Source: Nodosilinea sp. FACHB-131
GTDB lineage: Bacteria; Cyanobacteriota; Cyanobacteriia; Phormidesmidales; Phormidesmidaceae
Direction of reading: 5' to 3'
NCBI RefSeq assembly: GCF_014695395.1
Contig: NZ_JACJOF010000008.1
Coordinates: 52,639 to 116,638 of the forward strand
Length of the DNA: 64,000 bases
Part shown: positions 52,123 through 62,700 of the stretch, piece after piece
How positions within the stretch are numbered: position 1 is the stretch's first letter
Layout: each line of letters begins with the position of its first letter
Program-made: the position numbers and the translations under genes
Notes under the pieces: generated by a model
What the model was told of the DNA's origin: nothing
Seen by the model: the letters and a program-made list of their open reading frames with translations, nothing else
Databases searched by the model: none

Positions 52123-53823
52123 CTATTCCTCCGATTGATTGTTAGGCAGTTCCAATGGGTTAAGTCTGTCGTCTAGGGGGGTAATCAACTGCTGATCGAC
52201 CTCGACCCCAGCATTCACCATAAATAGGCGAAAGGGTTCGCCCTGACTGAGGTAAGTGTCGTAGCCCGATCGCAGATACAACCCATACTCAGGCCGGCGG
52301 GCCACGTAGCGGCCGACAAAGGCTAGGCCCAGGGCGTTCAGGTAGCGATCGACCACCTCCGGCTCGGCCAGAGTGAGCCCCGGCAAGTTAGACAACAGTT
52401 GCGATAGACCCGCGTCTAATGCTGAGACGTCAATATGGGCCTGCCCTTCGATTAGCGCCAGAGAACGACTCTCGGTGGTGTACCACGAAAAGGTGCGAAA
52501 CTGCTCAAAAACGGCGGGGGTCGCAGGGTCGTGGCTGCCCGCAATCACCATCACCGGCACGTTTACCGCCGCTAGCCCCTCGGGGCCAAAGACGCTGCTG
52601 TTGACCGGGTTGACCAGCAGCACCGAGTTAACCCGCGGGTCACGAAAGCGGTAGGTCTCCCGAGGCAGCTCTAGCGCCTGACACTGCAATAGCAGTGACA
52701 CATTTAGGTAAATGAAGTTGCCATCACACACCTCCTGGAGATGGTCAAAGTTAAGCTCGGCCCCGGCTACCGCTAATGCCGTATAGCCCCCTAACGAGTG
52801 CCCTCCCACCCCCACCTGATCGAGCTTAAGCCGCCCCTCAAACTCTGTGGGGTTGAGCCGCTCTAGCTCGTTGAGCACAAAGGTAATGTCGAGGGGGCGA
52901 TTGATAAACTCCTCCACCTCAAACACATCGCTGCTAAGGCCCGCCTGAAAGTCAGCCACCTGCTGCCGGTCACTGCCGGGATGCTGGGGCAGCACCACTA
53001 CAATGCCGTGGGAAGCCAGGTGAGAGGCCCACTGATGCCGCGCCTCAGGGCTAGAAGTGAGCCCGTGGGAAAATACCATCACTGGAGCCTGGCCGCGCCA
53101 TTGGCGGGGGCGCACCACATCCACATAGAGCTGGCGATCGCGCTGGGTATCGGTCAGCTCAAACCGCTGAATTTGCACCCTCGCCGGGCCGGGAACAGTT
53201 AAATCAGCCAGGCTGGTATAGTCGATGGCAGGCTGCTGAGCGGCCTGGCTAACCGTGATCTGCTCCAGCTGAACAATCGAATCGGTGGTGGCATTGACGA
53301 TACGCTCAACGGCGCTGGCCACCGCCTGGGCATCGTTGAGCCTGATCTGCATATCGGTGGGCAGCGATCGCACCACGTTGATAGCCGACAGCCCCTCCGG
53401 CGAATTTGCTGCCTGAATCAGCGCCGCCCGCAGCGACAGCTTGCCGTTGCCACCAGCACGGGTCTTGAGGATTACCCCTACCTGATCCAGCAGCTCTTCG
53501 CCTAGGTTGGTGTAGAGAAAACGAGACAGCAGCACCCCGTCTACCTCTAACGGGCGATCGAGGTTTTGGCGCAGTTGAGCCACTTCGGCCTCGCTCAACC
53601 CAACTAAATCGACGTAGAAGGCCAGATCATCGGTGAGTTCTCCTGTCTCAATCAGGGTTTCGAGGGAGCTGGTGCTCACCGATCGCTCTACCGGGCCGTA
53701 GCTAAAGAAAATTTCTTCCGCCGCCTGCACCGGCAGCCCGCTCAGCAAGGTCAATCCCAAACTTAGCCCGCCCAAAGCCAAGATTCGAGGCCGCAGCCAT
53801 CTCCCGACAGGTTGCCAGGTCAT
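52123..53823 (-). CDS. DUF1400 alpha/beta hydrolase
   Basis: 566 residues. A signal peptide (LALGGLSLGLTLLSGLPVQA) is followed by the DUF1400 region (AEEIFFSYGPVERSVSTSSL) that caps cyanobacterial esterases. The alpha/beta hydrolase core has VFSHGLTSSPEARHQW (oxyanion region), the nucleophile elbow VGGHSLGGYTALAVA, the acid in AGSHDPATPAVFEQF, and the histidine in EGQAHIDVSALDAG. It is likely an exported esterase or lipase of platelet-activating-factor acetylhydrolase type. Substrate unknown. Confidence 0.87.
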   Translation of the reverse strand: MTWQPVGRWLRPRILALGGLSLGLTLLSGLPVQAAEEIFFSYGPVERSVSTSSLETLIETGELTDDLAFYVDLVGLSEAEVAQLRQNLDRPLEVDGVLLSRFLYTNLGEELLDQVGVILKTRAGGNGKLSLRAALIQAANSPEGLSAINVVRSLPTDMQIRLNDAQAVASAVERIVNATTDSIVQLEQITVSQAAQQPAIDYTSLADLTVPGPARVQIQRFELTDTQRDRQLYVDVVRPRQWRGQAPVMVFSHGLTSSPEARHQWASHLASHGIVVVLPQHPGSDRQQVADFQAGLSSDVFEVEEFINRPLDITFVLNELERLNPTEFEGRLKLDQVGVGGHSLGGYTALAVAGAELNFDHLQEVCDGNFIYLNVSLLLQCQALELPRETYRFRDPRVNSVLLVNPVNSSVFGPEGLAAVNVPVMVIAGSHDPATPAVFEQFRTFSWYTTESRSLALIEGQAHIDVSALDAGLSQLLSNLPGLTLAEPEVVDRYLNALGLAFVGRYVARRPEYGLYLRSGYDTYLSQGEPFRLFMVNAGVEVDQQLITPLDDRLNPLELPNNQSEE

Positions 53824-53942
53824 GCCGTCACTCCAAAAATGTTACTAAGAGCTGCCCCTACTCAATTGTTACTCAGGACTCTATCTCTTTGACTCTGCCT
53901 CTGAGCGGAGTCGAAGGGGCTGACCATGTACCCACCTACCCA

Positions 53943-55118
53943 CTACTGTGTGCGCCAGTCCGCATCTACTGATCGCAGCCGCCGCAGAATCACCATGTTT
54001 GGCCCCACCACCGGGTTGCGGGCTACCACCACGCCCTCGGGGTCGCGCAGTTGCAGGGTGCCAAATTTGAGCCCCTGGGCCTGGGCATAGATGTCTTGGG
54101 CTACGTCGTTTTGCTGGCTGGTCAGCAGGCCGTACCAGGTTTCGGCCACATTCACGCCCAGGGTATTTTCTGGCAGGTTGACCTCCACCGATTGAATGAG
54201 CCCCGCTCCATAGGAGCGGCTAATGCTGCTAACCCGGTTTTGAATATCGGTAATTAAACTCTGCTCGGGCGTAGGTTCAATTACGGGCGCGGGGGCCGAG
54301 ACGGGCGGCTCTGCGATGGGGACGGGGGCCGCAAACAGGTCGTCAACATCAGGGTCTGCCGCCGTAATTTGAGGCAAGGGTTCTGAGGCTATAACAGGTT
54401 CGCCTCGCCTCGCGCCCAAGGGGTTCCAGAGGGCCAACAGCAGCATCAGCAGGCCTAGGGCAATGGCGGTCAGCATGCCGTCTGAGAGCTGCCGCTGAAG
54501 ATCGGGGGGCAGCTGCGATCGCACCCACCGCAGCCCCTTCTTCCACAGGGTTGCCCCCTCGGCTAGCAGCAGCAGCAGTTGGTCAACCACACCTAGCTCC
54601 TTCGGTTGGTAGGGGATGCCGGTATCGGCCCAGATATCTTCTGCCGGAGCCACTGGCCGGACACGGTTGTAGGCGGCTCTGTCAGGCATTTGACGCCGGC
54701 CAATGTCTATGGGCTGAGGCTCTGGGGTCGGCACCGGCAGCGGATCTTCTAGATCTTCTAAATCGCTGTCAGTCCAGGGGGCGGGGTCTAGCGAGGCAGC
54801 GCGACCGTTGTCTGGGGTGGTGCTGTAGGGGGGAGCGTTGTCAGCTTGACCAGAGGCGCGATTGTCCTTCGGACCCGTTTGGCGATCGCTAAACACTGGC
54901 TCTGCTGGAGCAGCCTCCCCGCCCAAATCTTGTCTGGCCAGCTCGGCAACGTCACTGTCGACGGCCTCAAGGGGTGCAGAGTCTTCCCCAGCCTCGGCGC
55001 TGGTGTTCAATTTGGGGGATGCTAGCCCATCACTATCTCCTTGCCCCGCTCGACCGGTGTTGCGTGGGGGCGGAATGGGCGGAATCTCTGGGGGAAAGTT
55101 GGGATCTTGGGATGTCAT
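53943..55118 (-). CDS. Conserved cyanobacterial protein with one membrane helix
   Basis: 391 residues. The first ~190 residues are disordered and Pro/Glu/Asp-rich (PPEIPPIPPPRNTGRAGQGD). A hydrophobic helix (GMLTAIALGLLMLLLALWNP) follows. A C-terminal folded domain (SRSYGAGLIQSVEVNLPENT, GPNMVILRRLRSVDADW) ends the protein. The tail reads like a small strand-rich domain seen beside TolB- or secretion-type anchors, but no family name is known to me. Third gene of a minus-strand run with the VOC and DUF6930-like genes. Confidence 0.7.
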   Translation of the reverse strand: MTSQDPNFPPEIPPIPPPRNTGRAGQGDSDGLASPKLNTSAEAGEDSAPLEAVDSDVAELARQDLGGEAAPAEPVFSDRQTGPKDNRASGQADNAPPYSTTPDNGRAASLDPAPWTDSDLEDLEDPLPVPTPEPQPIDIGRRQMPDRAAYNRVRPVAPAEDIWADTGIPYQPKELGVVDQLLLLLAEGATLWKKGLRWVRSQLPPDLQRQLSDGMLTAIALGLLMLLLALWNPLGARRGEPVIASEPLPQITAADPDVDDLFAAPVPIAEPPVSAPAPVIEPTPEQSLITDIQNRVSSISRSYGAGLIQSVEVNLPENTLGVNVAETWYGLLTSQQNDVAQDIYAQAQGLKFGTLQLRDPEGVVVARNPVVGPNMVILRRLRSVDADWRTQ

Positions 55119-55241
55119 GGGTTAGCCCACTTGGCCACGATTACCAAAAAATGCTGCGGGGGTTAGGCCCCAAAGGCCGTACCCTCTCAATACTGCCACG
55201 TTTCCCAAAGATCTTAGGGCAGAAATCTGCGGGCCAAGCAC

Positions 55242-55709
55242 TCAGCCTGGCTCGGCAGGACCCTGGTGCAAAATCAGCCGATTGCCGTCGGGGTCGTAGG
55301 CATAAACCTCGCGACCGTGGGAGGCCGTCAGCACAGGGCCAGGGGGCGCACAGCCTAGGTGGGTGAGGCGGGCGATCGCCCCGGCCAAATCCGTCACCTC
55401 TAAGCACAGACTCATCGCGCCACTGCTATGGGCAGCAAACTGAGCTACCTGGTCAGTTTTGGGCTTAAAAATCGCTAATCTCAGCCCCGGTAGCTGAAAC
55501 TCGGCGTAGCGATCGCGCTGGTAGGGCTGGGCCGCCTGATGGAGCAGTTCGCCATAAAAGCCTACCAACTGCTCAAAATTCGCGCTGGCTATGGCTACAA
55601 AAGCACTGGTGCAGCCTATAGATGCCTCGGCCAAAGCCTTCTCCACTAGGATTTTCTCAATAATCCGTGAGTCAGCGGTGGGCATTGCCCACCCTACTCC
55701 CTGATCCAT
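55242..55709 (-). CDS. VOC (glyoxalase-fold) protein
   Basis: 155 residues from the ATG at 55709; conserved sequence starts near residue 34. Glyoxalase/VOC features: FVAIASANFEQLVGFYGELL, SGAMSLCLEVTDLAGAIARL and the metal-side ending YAYDPDGNRLILHQG. Family members bind or convert small molecules through divalent metal sites. The first half lacks a clear second metal histidine, so binding rather than catalysis is possible. It is 18 bp from the upstream DUF6930-like gene. Confidence 0.8.
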   Translation of the reverse strand: MDQGVGWAMPTADSRIIEKILVEKALAEASIGCTSAFVAIASANFEQLVGFYGELLHQAAQPYQRDRYAEFQLPGLRLAIFKPKTDQVAQFAAHSSGAMSLCLEVTDLAGAIARLTHLGCAPPGPVLTASHGREVYAYDPDGNRLILHQGPAEPG

Positions 55710-55727
55710 CTATCCCTTCACTGCTCC

Positions 55728-57407
55728 CTAGTCCAGCTCCCACTCCGTTGCATACTGCAACATCAGCGGCGGCAGGTGTAAGTCCTTGGGTGTCTTGCAG
55801 CGGGCTTCAAACACGCCCAAAATATCCTTCACGCTAGGCTTGCCCTTGCTGCTGCCGGTAATGCCGCTGGCAATGATGACTGCACAAGACCCGTTACACT
55901 CCCGCTGCCAGGTATTCCAGCGCTCTAGCAGGTGGCGATCGGTGCTGCCGTTGGTTTCGTATTCGGCGAACAGGTGCAGCTCGCCATCGCCGGTTTGTAG
56001 CATGCCCAGCTCAAAGGCTTCGCCGCTAAAGGGGTCGCTGCCGGGGTTAAAGCACACAGCCTGCACGCCCTGGGCCTCTTGCAGTTGCTGGATCAGGGTC
56101 TTGGCCTTGGGGCGTGAGGTTTGAATCAGCACCACCGGCAGATCGGGGGAGTCAGCGGTGCCATTGTGGGTCCATTTGCCCTCTAGGCCCTGAAAGGCGA
56201 TCGCCGAGTCATGGCGCAGATCGTTGAGCACTTGCTGCTGAAACTGAGTGAGGATGATGATCGCCCCCTCGGGCACATAGTCGTCGCGCAGCACCGGAAA
56301 ATTAACCAGGCCCTCGGGGCCGTCGTCGCCGAAGACATCATCGGCGTCGGCGGCCAGCTCTGCGGTCACTTCGGGCAGGGTTTTAACCGTCACCTTCAGC
56401 GGCGACGCGCCACCATTTTTCTCGGGGTTAGGGATTTTGTAGCTACTCTGGAGCGCCTTGAGGGGAGGCTTTTCGAGCTGAGCTCGGTAGCGAGTGATAA
56501 AGCGCTGCAGAGCCTCCAGCACCACCAAAAACGTCGCTCCTTCTTCGTCGGCGAGCTGGCTGCGCATGCCCTCTAGGGGGTGAATGCTGCCAAAGTCGGG
56601 CTGCACTGCCTCAGGGGCTGAGGCCAGCCAGCTCGCTGGCTGGGGCATGTTGGGGAAAGGTTCGTCGTCAAACAGCTCAAAGTTGAGAAACAGGCAGTCT
56701 TGCTCTAAAAAGGCTTCCTGCATCTGCTTGGGCGACTGCTGCCCCATCAGCACCCGCTGGCGAAACTGCTTGAGCGAGTCGAGGGAGCGGTACATCAGCA
56801 GGCCATACTCCACGCCGCCCATACCCAGCATCGACACGTAGAGGGTTTCGAGATCCCAGGTGTTTAGCTCCACGGCTAGCACCTGCTGCTCGTTGAGGGT
56901 GTTCCAGGGGGCGAGTTCCCAAATCTCCATGGCCTTGTCGAGCATGGCCTCGGCGTAGCGAGGGGGCAGCTCGGCCTCGGTCATCTCGGCCGACTGCTGG
57001 AGAGCGTTGAACAGCTCGTCGATCAGGGGCAGCTCGGGGGCGTAGTCAATGGCGATATCGAGCCCCTGGAGCGCCCCCCGCAGATAAAACTGAATTTCGC
57101 GATCGCTGACCACAATCTTGTGCGGCCGCGCCGGGGCCAGGTTGCCCTGGGGTGACTCGATCGCCTGTAGCAGCGTGCGCACTACCGGCTCGTAGCCGCA
57201 GGTGGTGGGCACAATGGTCAGCCCCCGCACCGCGCCGTGGCTGCTGTCCACCCAAAGAATGCAGTCGCTGGTTTCGGTATGGCGCTGGCGCAGGCCGCCG
57301 TCGTCATCCATCAAACCGCCCACCGAACGGCGATCGCCCTCCCATACGCTTGCTACACGGGGCAGCCGCTTCAGGCGATCGATGGTAATGCGGTTCAATC
57401 GAGTCAT
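55728..57407 (-). CDS. Conserved cyanobacterial protein (DUF6930-like)
   Basis: 559 residues, soluble. The N-terminal half contains ETSDCILWVDSSHGAVRGLT, IVPTTCGYEPVVRTLLQAIE and HKIVVSDREIQFYLRGALQG, matching what I recall as DUF6930 proteins. The middle has EQDCLFLNFELFDDEPFPNM. The C-terminal domain (ARCKTPKDLHLPPLMLQYA) is a separate unit. No catalytic motif is obvious. It starts a minus-strand cluster with the VOC protein (18 bp away) and the anchored protein, so they may act together. Confidence 0.65.
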   Translation of the reverse strand: MTRLNRITIDRLKRLPRVASVWEGDRRSVGGLMDDDGGLRQRHTETSDCILWVDSSHGAVRGLTIVPTTCGYEPVVRTLLQAIESPQGNLAPARPHKIVVSDREIQFYLRGALQGLDIAIDYAPELPLIDELFNALQQSAEMTEAELPPRYAEAMLDKAMEIWELAPWNTLNEQQVLAVELNTWDLETLYVSMLGMGGVEYGLLMYRSLDSLKQFRQRVLMGQQSPKQMQEAFLEQDCLFLNFELFDDEPFPNMPQPASWLASAPEAVQPDFGSIHPLEGMRSQLADEEGATFLVVLEALQRFITRYRAQLEKPPLKALQSSYKIPNPEKNGGASPLKVTVKTLPEVTAELAADADDVFGDDGPEGLVNFPVLRDDYVPEGAIIILTQFQQQVLNDLRHDSAIAFQGLEGKWTHNGTADSPDLPVVLIQTSRPKAKTLIQQLQEAQGVQAVCFNPGSDPFSGEAFELGMLQTGDGELHLFAEYETNGSTDRHLLERWNTWQRECNGSCAVIIASGITGSSKGKPSVKDILGVFEARCKTPKDLHLPPLMLQYATEWELD

Positions 57408-57748
57408 GGGCTAACGATAACGACAGATGGAACAAATGGTTAGGCGACCGCTGGCTTGGGCACAGCTTTGGTCAGCATAGCCAAGTTTAATCATCAACTG
57501 CCCACAGCAACTCAACCGCGAGCCCTTCAGTGCAGTCCCCTAAGTTGAGATACTGCACCTCGGCTAGCATCCCTCCTAGGGCAGGGGAAGCTCGGAGCGG
57601 CTGCTATAAACTATAGAAATTCTTGACGGTATCAGCTAAGCCTAGACGACGAAAGTGTTAGATTTCAAAACAATTTGGCCTGCTCTAGCTGCGGTTGGGG
57701 TGACTCTGTTTATGATGGTAGAAGCTGTACTTACATCGAAAGGTTGCA
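57408..57748. other. Divergent promoter region of the DUF6930-like and IscA-type genes
   Basis: About 340 bp. A 52-codon GTG frame from 57655 (MLDFKTIWPALAAVGVTLFM) would be a one-helix peptide that runs into the IscA gene in another frame, with no ribosome site; not called. No other feature seen. Confidence 0.5.
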
Positions 57749-58105
57749 ATGGCTCAAGCCACCGAACAAACCCGAGGCATTTTGATGTCGGAAACGGCCC
57801 TGCGGCACGTTAAGGCTCTCCAGCAGTCCCAGGGCAACAAAGAGCTCTGCCTGCGAGTAGGGGTGCGCCAAGGCGGCTGCTCTGGCATGTCCTACACCAT
57901 GGATTTTGAAGACCCTGCCAACATCAATGAACACGATGAAGTCTATGACTACGACGGCTTTCGCGTGATCTGCGACAAAAAGAGTCTGCTGTACCTCTAT
58001 GGGCTCATGCTCGACTACAGCGACGCGCTGATCGGTGGCGGTTTCCAGTTTACCAACCCCAACGCCGTCCAGACCTGCGGCTGCGGCAAGTCCTTCGGGG
58101 CGTAG
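57749..58105 (+). CDS. IscA/SufA-type iron-sulfur cluster carrier
   Basis: 118 residues. The A-type carrier signature is present: [20 protein letters not shown] with the first cysteine, and the C-terminal [14 protein letters not shown] with the paired cysteines. These proteins bind a 2Fe-2S cluster and hand it to acceptors. The chloroplast-like N-terminal [20 protein letters not shown] is normal for cyanobacterial SufA/IscA. Followed 62 bp later by a TPR gene, probably co-transcribed. SufA versus IscA cannot be separated here, so no symbol is given. Confidence 0.9.
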   Translation: MAQATEQTRGILMSETALRHVKALQQSQGNKELCLRVGVRQGGCSGMSYTMDFEDPANINEHDEVYDYDGFRVICDKKSLLYLYGLMLDYSDALIGGGFQFTNPNAVQTCGCGKSFGA

Positions 58106-58167
58106 AGACACCCCACGGGGCTACACTATATGCTTTGCTGGATATCGCTCTAGATAGTTCATAGACC

Positions 58168-58584
58168 ATGACTCAAACCGTAGAAACCCTGTTCGATGAG
58201 GGCATCGAGCGCTACAAAAAGGGCGAAGATCCCGCTGAGCTGATTCCTGTGTTCAAGGAGGTGTGCGATCGCGCTCCTAAGAGTGCTGCCGCCTGGGCCT
58301 GCCTGGCCTGGCTCTACCTGCTCACCGACAAGCCCAACGCCGGCCTCAAAGCAGCCCAAAAAGCCGTCAAGCTCAACCCTCAAGATCCTCAAGGACGGGT
58401 AAACTTAGCGGTGGCTATGCTCGACTCGGGTAAGCCCGGTGTGCGCGAGCATGTCGAAATCGCTAGCCAAGTGATGACCGTCGCCGACGACCTGAAACAG
58501 GAAGTCATGGACAGTATCAATGACGGTCTGGTTCGCAAGCCCGACTGGAAGAGCCTGTCGCGCGTTAAGCAGTGGCTTGAGTAG
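58168..58584 (+). CDS. TPR protein
   Basis: 138 residues with tetratricopeptide helices (FDEGIERYKKGEDPAELIPV, AWACLAWLYLLTDKPNAGLK-AAQKAVKLNPQDPQGRVNLA). The NP-turn after the second repeat is typical of TPR motif ends. A third half-repeat and a basic C-terminus (LVRKPDWKSLSRVKQWLE) follow. It probably mediates protein contacts with, or regulation of, the upstream iron-sulfur carrier, judging by operon position only. Confidence 0.88.
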   Translation: MTQTVETLFDEGIERYKKGEDPAELIPVFKEVCDRAPKSAAAWACLAWLYLLTDKPNAGLKAAQKAVKLNPQDPQGRVNLAVAMLDSGKPGVREHVEIASQVMTVADDLKQEVMDSINDGLVRKPDWKSLSRVKQWLE

Positions 58585-58624
58585 TTAGGTCGATGGGGTA
58601 AGCCCTTGTTCCCCCAACCGTTGC

Positions 58625-58660
58625 GCAAGCGCGCCCCCGATCGATCGGGGGCGCGCTTGC
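58625..58660. terminator. Perfect 36-bp palindrome between convergent genes
   Basis: GCAAGCGCGCCCCCGATC and its reverse complement form an uninterrupted 18-bp inverted repeat with no loop, sitting between the converging TPR and DUF305 genes. No clear T tract follows on either strand, so factor-dependent or hairpin-only bidirectional termination is the likely role; a protein-binding site is the alternative. Confidence 0.7.
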
Positions 58661-58663
58661 GAG

Positions 58664-59317
58664 TTATTGCCCGTACCATGCCTGTCGCCACTGCGTCATC
58701 TGGTCGATTTCAGCCTGCTGAGAGGTAATGATCTCGTCGGCTAGGGTAAGCAACTCAGGCCGGCTACTCTTCTCCTTCAAATCCTCCGCCATCGCTACAG
58801 CTCCCTCATGGTGAGGAATCATCGCGTTGATAAAGCGTAGGTCGAACTCGTCATCGGCTCCGGCTAAATCCATATCCATGCGCATAGAGCTAATCATTTC
58901 CTCGCTCATAGCCATGTCGTGCTTCATTTCGGCGTGGTACATCATCGGCTCGGCAGGGGCATCAGGGTACCATTCGGCCCGCCACTCCTTCATCTGGGCA
59001 ATCTCTACCTGCTGGGCTGCAATGATGTTTTCTGCTAGCTGGCGAATCTCGGGTCTCTGGGAGTTCTCCAGTGCCGCTTCGGCCATCACCACGGCGCCCT
59101 CGTGGTGAGGCGTCATGCCGTCGATAAAGCGCAGGTCGTAGGTAGCGTCGGCTGGGCCTAAATCCATCCCGTGACCGCTGTGCATCATCTGCTCTTCAGC
59201 CCTGTCTCCAGCGGTATGACCTTCGTGCATGGCTTCCATGTTGCTAGTGCCGCAGGAGGCTAGCGGTACCAGGGTAGCCAGGGCTAGCATCGTCGCTATA
59301 GGCTGTCTCAAACGCAT
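58664..59317 (-). CDS. DUF305 lipoprotein (two metal-binding repeats)
   Basis: 217 residues from the ATG at 59317, chosen because it puts a lipobox in place (ALATLVPLASC) with a GGAG ribosome site upstream; the frame opens at 59347. Two DUF305 repeats, each with FID/NAMxPHHEGAVxMAE (FIDGMTPHHEGAVVMAEAAL and FINAMIPHHEGAVAMAEDLK) and an IIxxQQxEIxQMxxW helix. The histidines and methionines indicate copper or other soft-metal binding. Exported and lipid-anchored. Methionine-rich linker (MEAMHEGH) fits metal handling. Confidence 0.9.
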   Translation of the reverse strand: MRLRQPIATMLALATLVPLASCGTSNMEAMHEGHTAGDRAEEQMMHSGHGMDLGPADATYDLRFIDGMTPHHEGAVVMAEAALENSQRPEIRQLAENIIAAQQVEIAQMKEWRAEWYPDAPAEPMMYHAEMKHDMAMSEEMISSMRMDMDLAGADDEFDLRFINAMIPHHEGAVAMAEDLKEKSSRPELLTLADEIITSQQAEIDQMTQWRQAWYGQ

Positions 59318-59705
59318 AGTTCGTCTCCCAAATGCCTGATGTTTCAAGCCTACACATTCCAGCCCGCTGTAGAGTCAAGGGCTGAGTGAGCAAGATATAT
59401 TTCCTTGTCCAGCATTTAATTAATATTTTGTTACGAAATCGAGAGGAGTGATCCCGCCGTACTGTAAATTTTGTTAACAAAGCCCAGACTGATTTATTTC
59501 AAATTGTGTCACCTAAACGCTCGAATCCTTATCTGGCAAGGTTTTCTGATACAAACATGAAAGACATCACTGATTTTGCTTTCATTACGAAATATTTCCT
59601 ACACAAGCCCCAGAGTCTGCCAGCAGTTTGCCCTGCTCACTGCTGCTGATTCTGCGCCCGCAGCCTTCTCATCCCCAGACTTAGCCGCGAAAGGAGTTTT
59701 ACTGC
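59318..59705. other. Upstream region of chlH and the DUF305 gene
   Basis: About 390 bp of AT-rich DNA between divergent genes. Two TTACGAAAT motifs (59432, 59584) lie in the likely chlH promoter zone; whether they matter is unknown. AAGGAG at 59691 is the chlH ribosome site. Confidence 0.45.
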
Positions 59706-62700
59706 ATGTTCACCCACGTCAAGCCCACTGTTCGCCACATTGCCCCCGATGACCTCAACGGGCGGCATCTGGTTAAGGTGGTCTATGTGGTTCTAGAGCC
59801 TCAATACCAGAGCTCTTTGTCTTCGGCCATCCGGTCGATCAACGCCAGCAACTCTCAAGTAGCCTTCGAAGTCAACGGCTACCTGATTGAAGAACTGCGC
59901 GACGCCAACAACTACGCGGCGTTCAAGCAGGATGTGGCCGAGGCTAACGTATTTATTGCCTCGCTGATCTTTATCGAAGACCTAGCCGACAAGGTTGTTG
60001 AAGCGGTTGCCCCCCTTCGCGATGGCCTCGATGTGGCTGTGTGCTTCCCTTCTATGCCCCAAGTCATGCGCCTCAATAAGATGGGCAGCTTCTCCATGGC
60101 CCAGCTCGGCCAGTCGAAGAGCATGATCGCCTCCTTTATGAAGAAGCGGAAGGAGAAGTCCGGGGCGGGCTTCCAAGATGCGATGCTGAAGCTGCTGCGC
60201 ACTCTGCCCACGGTGCTTAAGTATCTGCCGGTCGAGAAGGCCCAGGATGCCCGCAACTTTATGCTCAGCTTCCAGTATTGGCTGGGCGGTTCCCCCGAGA
60301 ACCTGGAAAACTTCTTTCTCATGCTGGCCGATCGCTACGTGATCACCGACAGCCAAATTGAGGGTGCTCCCCAGCCCGAAAGCCTCGATTACCAAGAGCC
60401 CGTCACCTATCCCGACATGGGCATCTGGCACCCCATGGCGCCGCACATGTTTGAGGACATCAAGGAGTACCTCAACTGGCACGCCTCCCGCCGCGACATT
60501 TCTGAGGATCTCAAAGATCCCCTTGCTCCTACCATTGGTCTGGTACTCCAGCGCACCCACCTAGTGACTGGAGACGAGGCCCACTATGTGGCCATGGTGC
60601 AGGAGTTTGAGTACTTGGGCGCGAAGGTGATTCCCGTGTTTGCGGGCGGTCTAGATTTTTCTAAGCCCGTGAATGCCTACTTCTTTGACCCGGTAGACAA
60701 TACCAAAACCATTGTCGATGCTGTGGTTTCCCTCACCGGCTTTGCCCTGGTGGGCGGCCCGGCCCGGCAGGATCATCCCAAGGCGATCGAAACACTCAAG
60801 CGCCTCAACCGCCCCTATATGGTGGCGCTACCCCTGGTCTTTCAAACCACCGAGGAGTGGGAAGACAGTGACCTGGGCCTGCACCCTATTCAGGTGGCGC
60901 TGCAAATGGCGATTCCTGAGCTGGATGGGGCGATCGAGCCGATTGTGCTCTCGGGCCGCGACGGTCTGACCGGACGGGCAATTTCGCTCCAGGATCGGAT
61001 TGAATCCATTACCCAGCGGGCAATGAAGTGGGCCAACCTGCGCCGCAAGCCCAAGCTCGACAAAAAGCTGGCCATCACCGTCTTCAGCTTCCCCCCCGAC
61101 AAAGGTAACGTGGGTACCGCCGCCTACCTGGACGTATTCGGTTCTATCTACAAAGTGCTGGAGGCGATGAAGCAGAACGGCTACGACGTGCAGGATCTGC
61201 CCGAGTCGCCCCAAGCCCTGCTCCAGGAAGTCATCCACGATGCCCAGGCCCAGTACGCTAGCCCCGAGCTGAACATTGCCTACCGCATGCCCGTGCGCGA
61301 GTACCAGGCCCTGACCCCCTACGCCGAGCGCATGGAAGAAAACTGGGGGCCACCGCCGGGCAACCTGAATACTGACGGCGAGAACATGCTGGTTTACGGT
61401 AAGGCCTTTGGCAATGTGTTCATCGGCGTGCAGCCTACCTTTGGCTACGAGGGCGACCCCATGCGGCTGCTGTTCTCCCGCTCCGCTAGCCCCCACCACG
61501 GCTTTGCCGCCTACTACACCTACCTGAATAAAATCTGGGGTGCGGATGCAGTGCTGCACTTTGGCACCCACGGGTCGCTGGAGTTTATGCCCGGCAAGCA
61601 GATGGGCATGTCGGGCACCTGCTACCCCGACAACCTGATCGGCAGCATCCCCAACCTCTATTACTACGCCGCCAACAACCCCTCCGAGGCCACGATCGCC
61701 AAGCGCCGCGGCTACGCCGAGACTATCAGCTACCTCACCCCTCCTGCTGAGAATGCGGGTCTCTACAAAGGACTCAAGGAACTGAGCGAGCTGATCGGCT
61801 CCTACCAGAGCAACAAGGAGAGCGGTCGGGCAGTGCAGATTGTCAACGCCATCATCGAAACCGCGCGGATCTGCAACCTGGACAAGGATGTGGAGCTACC
61901 CGAAGGCGATACCGGCGAACTCTCTAACGAAGAGCGCGACGGCTTAGTGGGCAAGATCTACATCAAGCTGATGGAGATCGAGTCGCGGCTGCTGCCCTGC
62001 GGTCTGCATGTGGTGGGCAAGCCGCCTACAGCCGAGGAGGCGATCGCCACGCTAGTCAACATCGGCAGCCTCGATCGCGAGGAAGACGGCATCAAGAGCC
62101 TGCAGCGACTCATCGCTGAGAGCATTGGGCGGGATATCGATGACATTTACGGGAATAGCGATCGCGGCCACCTTGCCGATGTTCAACTCCTCTACGACAT
62201 CAATCAGGGTGTTCGTGCCGCTATCTCCGCCCTCGTCCACGAGCAGATCGACGCCGAAGGGCGCGTTTCCATGGTGTCGCGGCTCAACTTCCTCAATATT
62301 GGTCGCAAAGAACCTTGGATCAGAGCTCTCCATGAGGCGGGCTACAAGAACGTCGACGCCGATGCCATCAAACCCCTGATGGAATACCTGGAGTTCTGTC
62401 TTGAGCAGGTCTGCGCCGACAACGAACTGGGCGCACTGCTGCAAGCCCTCGAAGGCGAATACCTGCTCCCCGGCCCCGGCGGCGACCCGATCCGCAACCC
62501 TGATGTGCTGCCTACCGGCAAAAACATCCACGCCCTCGATCCCCAGTCCATCCCCACCACCGCCGCCGTGCAGTCGGCCAAAATCGTGGTGGACAGATTA
62601 CTGGAGCGCCAGCGGCAGGAGAACGGCGGAGCCTATCCTGAAACCATTGCTACCGTGCTCTGGGGCACTGACAACATCAAAACCTACGGCGAGTCTCTTG

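Noticed and set aside
57655..57810. 52-codon one-helix peptide before the IscA-type gene
   Set aside because: No ribosome site, and it ends inside the IscA gene; it may be real but is unsupported.
60828..61571. 247-codon minus-strand frame inside chlH
   Set aside because: Antisense shadow of the well-supported chlH reading frame.
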